The position numbers and the translations under genes were made by a program. A DNA stretch of 5,714 bases from Patescibacteria group bacterium (GTDB lineage: Bacteria > Patescibacteriota > Minisyncoccia > Minisyncoccales > Minisyncoccaceae), in the NCBI GenBank assembly GCA_012798645.1, contig JAAZMU010000057.1:1-5714 (forward strand), in the 5' to 3' direction. Below, piece after piece: positions 4,705-5,714 of the stretch (position 1 is its first letter; each line of letters starts with the position of its first letter). The notes under the pieces are model-generated. The model was not told the DNA's origin and ran no database searches. It was given only the letters and a program-made list of their open reading frames with translations.

Positions 4705-5714
4705 ATGATTAACAGAATTTTAAAAAATAAAATAGAAAAAGAGCTTTTCAAAGGCAAAATTATTATAGTTTATGGTGCAAGGCAAGTTGGGAAAACTACG
4801 CTGGTTAAGGACATTTTAAAAGATTATAATGGCAACTATTTTAATTGTGAGATAATATCAGTCAAAGATGCACTTTCAAAAGCTGAGCCTAAAATTATTA
4901 AAAACTTTCTTGGCGATAGTAATTTTGTTGTTTTAGACGAAGCACAAACAATTGAAAATATTGGACTTATTCTAAAAGTTTTAATTGATACCTATCCTGA
5001 CCTTCAAATAATAGCTACTGGTTCATCTAGTTTTGACTTAAAGGAACGAACAAAAGTATTCACTCTTTGTCCTTTGTCTTTAGCTGAGATAAAAGGAGAT
5101 AAAGGTATAATAGAAGTTAATCGTGTTTTGGAGAAGTCTATGATATTAGGTCTTTACCCTGAGATATTTTTATTAGATAGAGAGAAAGCAATTGATAATC
5201 TTGAAATACTTGTTTCCAGTTATTTATTTAAAGATGTTTTAGCTTTTGAGAAAATTAAAAAATCAAGTCTTTTAATTAAGTTATTACAGCTCTTAGCTCT
5301 TCAAATTGGAAATGAAGTTTCATATACGGAACTTTCTAAAAAGCTTGGAGTGAGTCGCCAAACAATTGAGCACTATATTGATATTTTGGAGCAGTGTTTT
5401 GTTGTATTCAAACACCATTCTTTTAGTAGAAACTTAAGAAACGAACTTACAAAATCGCTTAAAGTGTATTTTTATGATTTAGGCGTAAGAAATACTTTGA
5501 TTAGAAACTTTAATCCTTTGAATATTAGAAATGATGTTGGTGCTTTATGGGAGAATTTTTGTATTGCAGAAAGGAAAAAGTATAATCATTATATGAATAA
5601 TTATGTGAATACATATTTTTGGAGAACGTATGATCAAAAGGAAATAGATTACATTGAAGAAAAGGATGGGAAACTGTTTGCGTATGAATTTAAATGGAAA
5701 AAGGATAAGGTTAA
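4705..5714 (+). CDS. AAA ATPase with DUF4143 C-terminal region, 3' end outside window
   Basis: The frame is open from ATG 4705 to the right edge (336 codons); the family is usually about 380-420 aa, so most is visible. The N-terminal ATPase has Walker A GARQVGKTT (24-32), Walker B FVVLDEAQ (74-81) and sensor-like TGSSS (105-109), followed by LCPLSLAEI (121-129). The DUF4143 region has a winged-helix-like segment (YTELSKKLGVSRQTIEHYI, 207-225), YFYDLGVRN (255-263) and LWENF (281-285). WRTYDQKEIDYIEE leads to YEFKWKK, where D315 and E328-x-K330 fit a PD-(D/E)XK nuclease-like fold. Between TGSSSFDL and the conserved Arg (LKER matching LTGR) about 8 family residues are missing. Three of 13 arginine codons are CGN, unlike the neighbours. 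Members are common, frequently transferred and of unknown function. An in-frame TAA at 4693 rules out an earlier start, and there is no Shine-Dalgarno. Confidence 0.92.
   Translation, partial: MINRILKNKIEKELFKGKIIIVYGARQVGKTTLVKDILKDYNGNYFNCEIISVKDALSKAEPKIIKNFLGDSNFVVLDEAQTIENIGLILKVLIDTYPDLQIIATGSSSFDLKERTKVFTLCPLSLAEIKGDKGIIEVNRVLEKSMILGLYPEIFLLDREKAIDNLEILVSSYLFKDVLAFEKIKKSSLLIKLLQLLALQIGNEVSYTELSKKLGVSRQTIEHYIDILEQCFVVFKHHSFSRNLRNELTKSLKVYFYDLGVRNTLIRNFNPLNIRNDVGALWENFCIAERKKYNHYMNNYVNTYFWRTYDQKEIDYIEEKDGKLFAYEFKWKKDKV

Overview
The window is AT-rich (roughly 30% G+C by eye) and gene-dense, with short proteins, 4-base ATGA gene overlaps and almost no Shine-Dalgarno sequences. Together with two unusual family members, a Mur ligase lacking its N-terminal UDP-binding domain and a stand-alone NuoF-like flavoprotein, this points to a small-genome bacterium. 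A Patescibacteria (Candidate Phyla Radiation) member is the best inference, but no rRNA or other decisive marker is present. The standard stop code applies: TGA ends fpg, holA and ruvA.

Layout. (1) 1-2357, plus strand: a three-gene operon of the 3' two thirds of fpg/mutM (base-excision repair), holA (DNA polymerase III delta, clamp loader) and a NuoF-like FMN/NAD(H)/[4Fe-4S] protein. The genes are joined by ATGA stop/start overlaps. (2) 2357-2383: a compact terminator hairpin that also forms the last codons of rpsT, read from the opposite strand. (3) 2364-2609, minus strand: rpsT (ribosomal protein S20). (4) 2610-2669: a 60-base divergent promoter region in which the rpsT and ruvA promoters interleave. 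Both predict transcripts starting at or within a few bases of the start codon, that is, leaderless mRNAs. (5) 2670-4429, plus strand: ruvA (Holliday junction binding) and a MurE-like ligase, again joined by ATGA. (6) 4430-4704: a stretch with no plus-strand gene and locally high G+C. It holds three tandem hairpins, a hidden 55-codon minus-strand ORF with its own consensus-like promoter, and two related AT-rich dyads. (7) 4705 to the right edge, plus strand: an AAA ATPase with a C-terminal DUF4143 (PD-(D/E)XK-like) region, running off the window.

Genes 1-5 are mostly housekeeping: DNA repair and replication, translation, recombination and a wall-precursor-type ligase. The right-hand quarter looks accessory. 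The small ORF and the ATPase use CGN arginine codons that the housekeeping genes almost never use. They are divergently arranged, and a CATAAT/ATTATG dyad lies at each start codon. This pair is the best candidate for an undescribed module, though the evidence is only sequence pattern.
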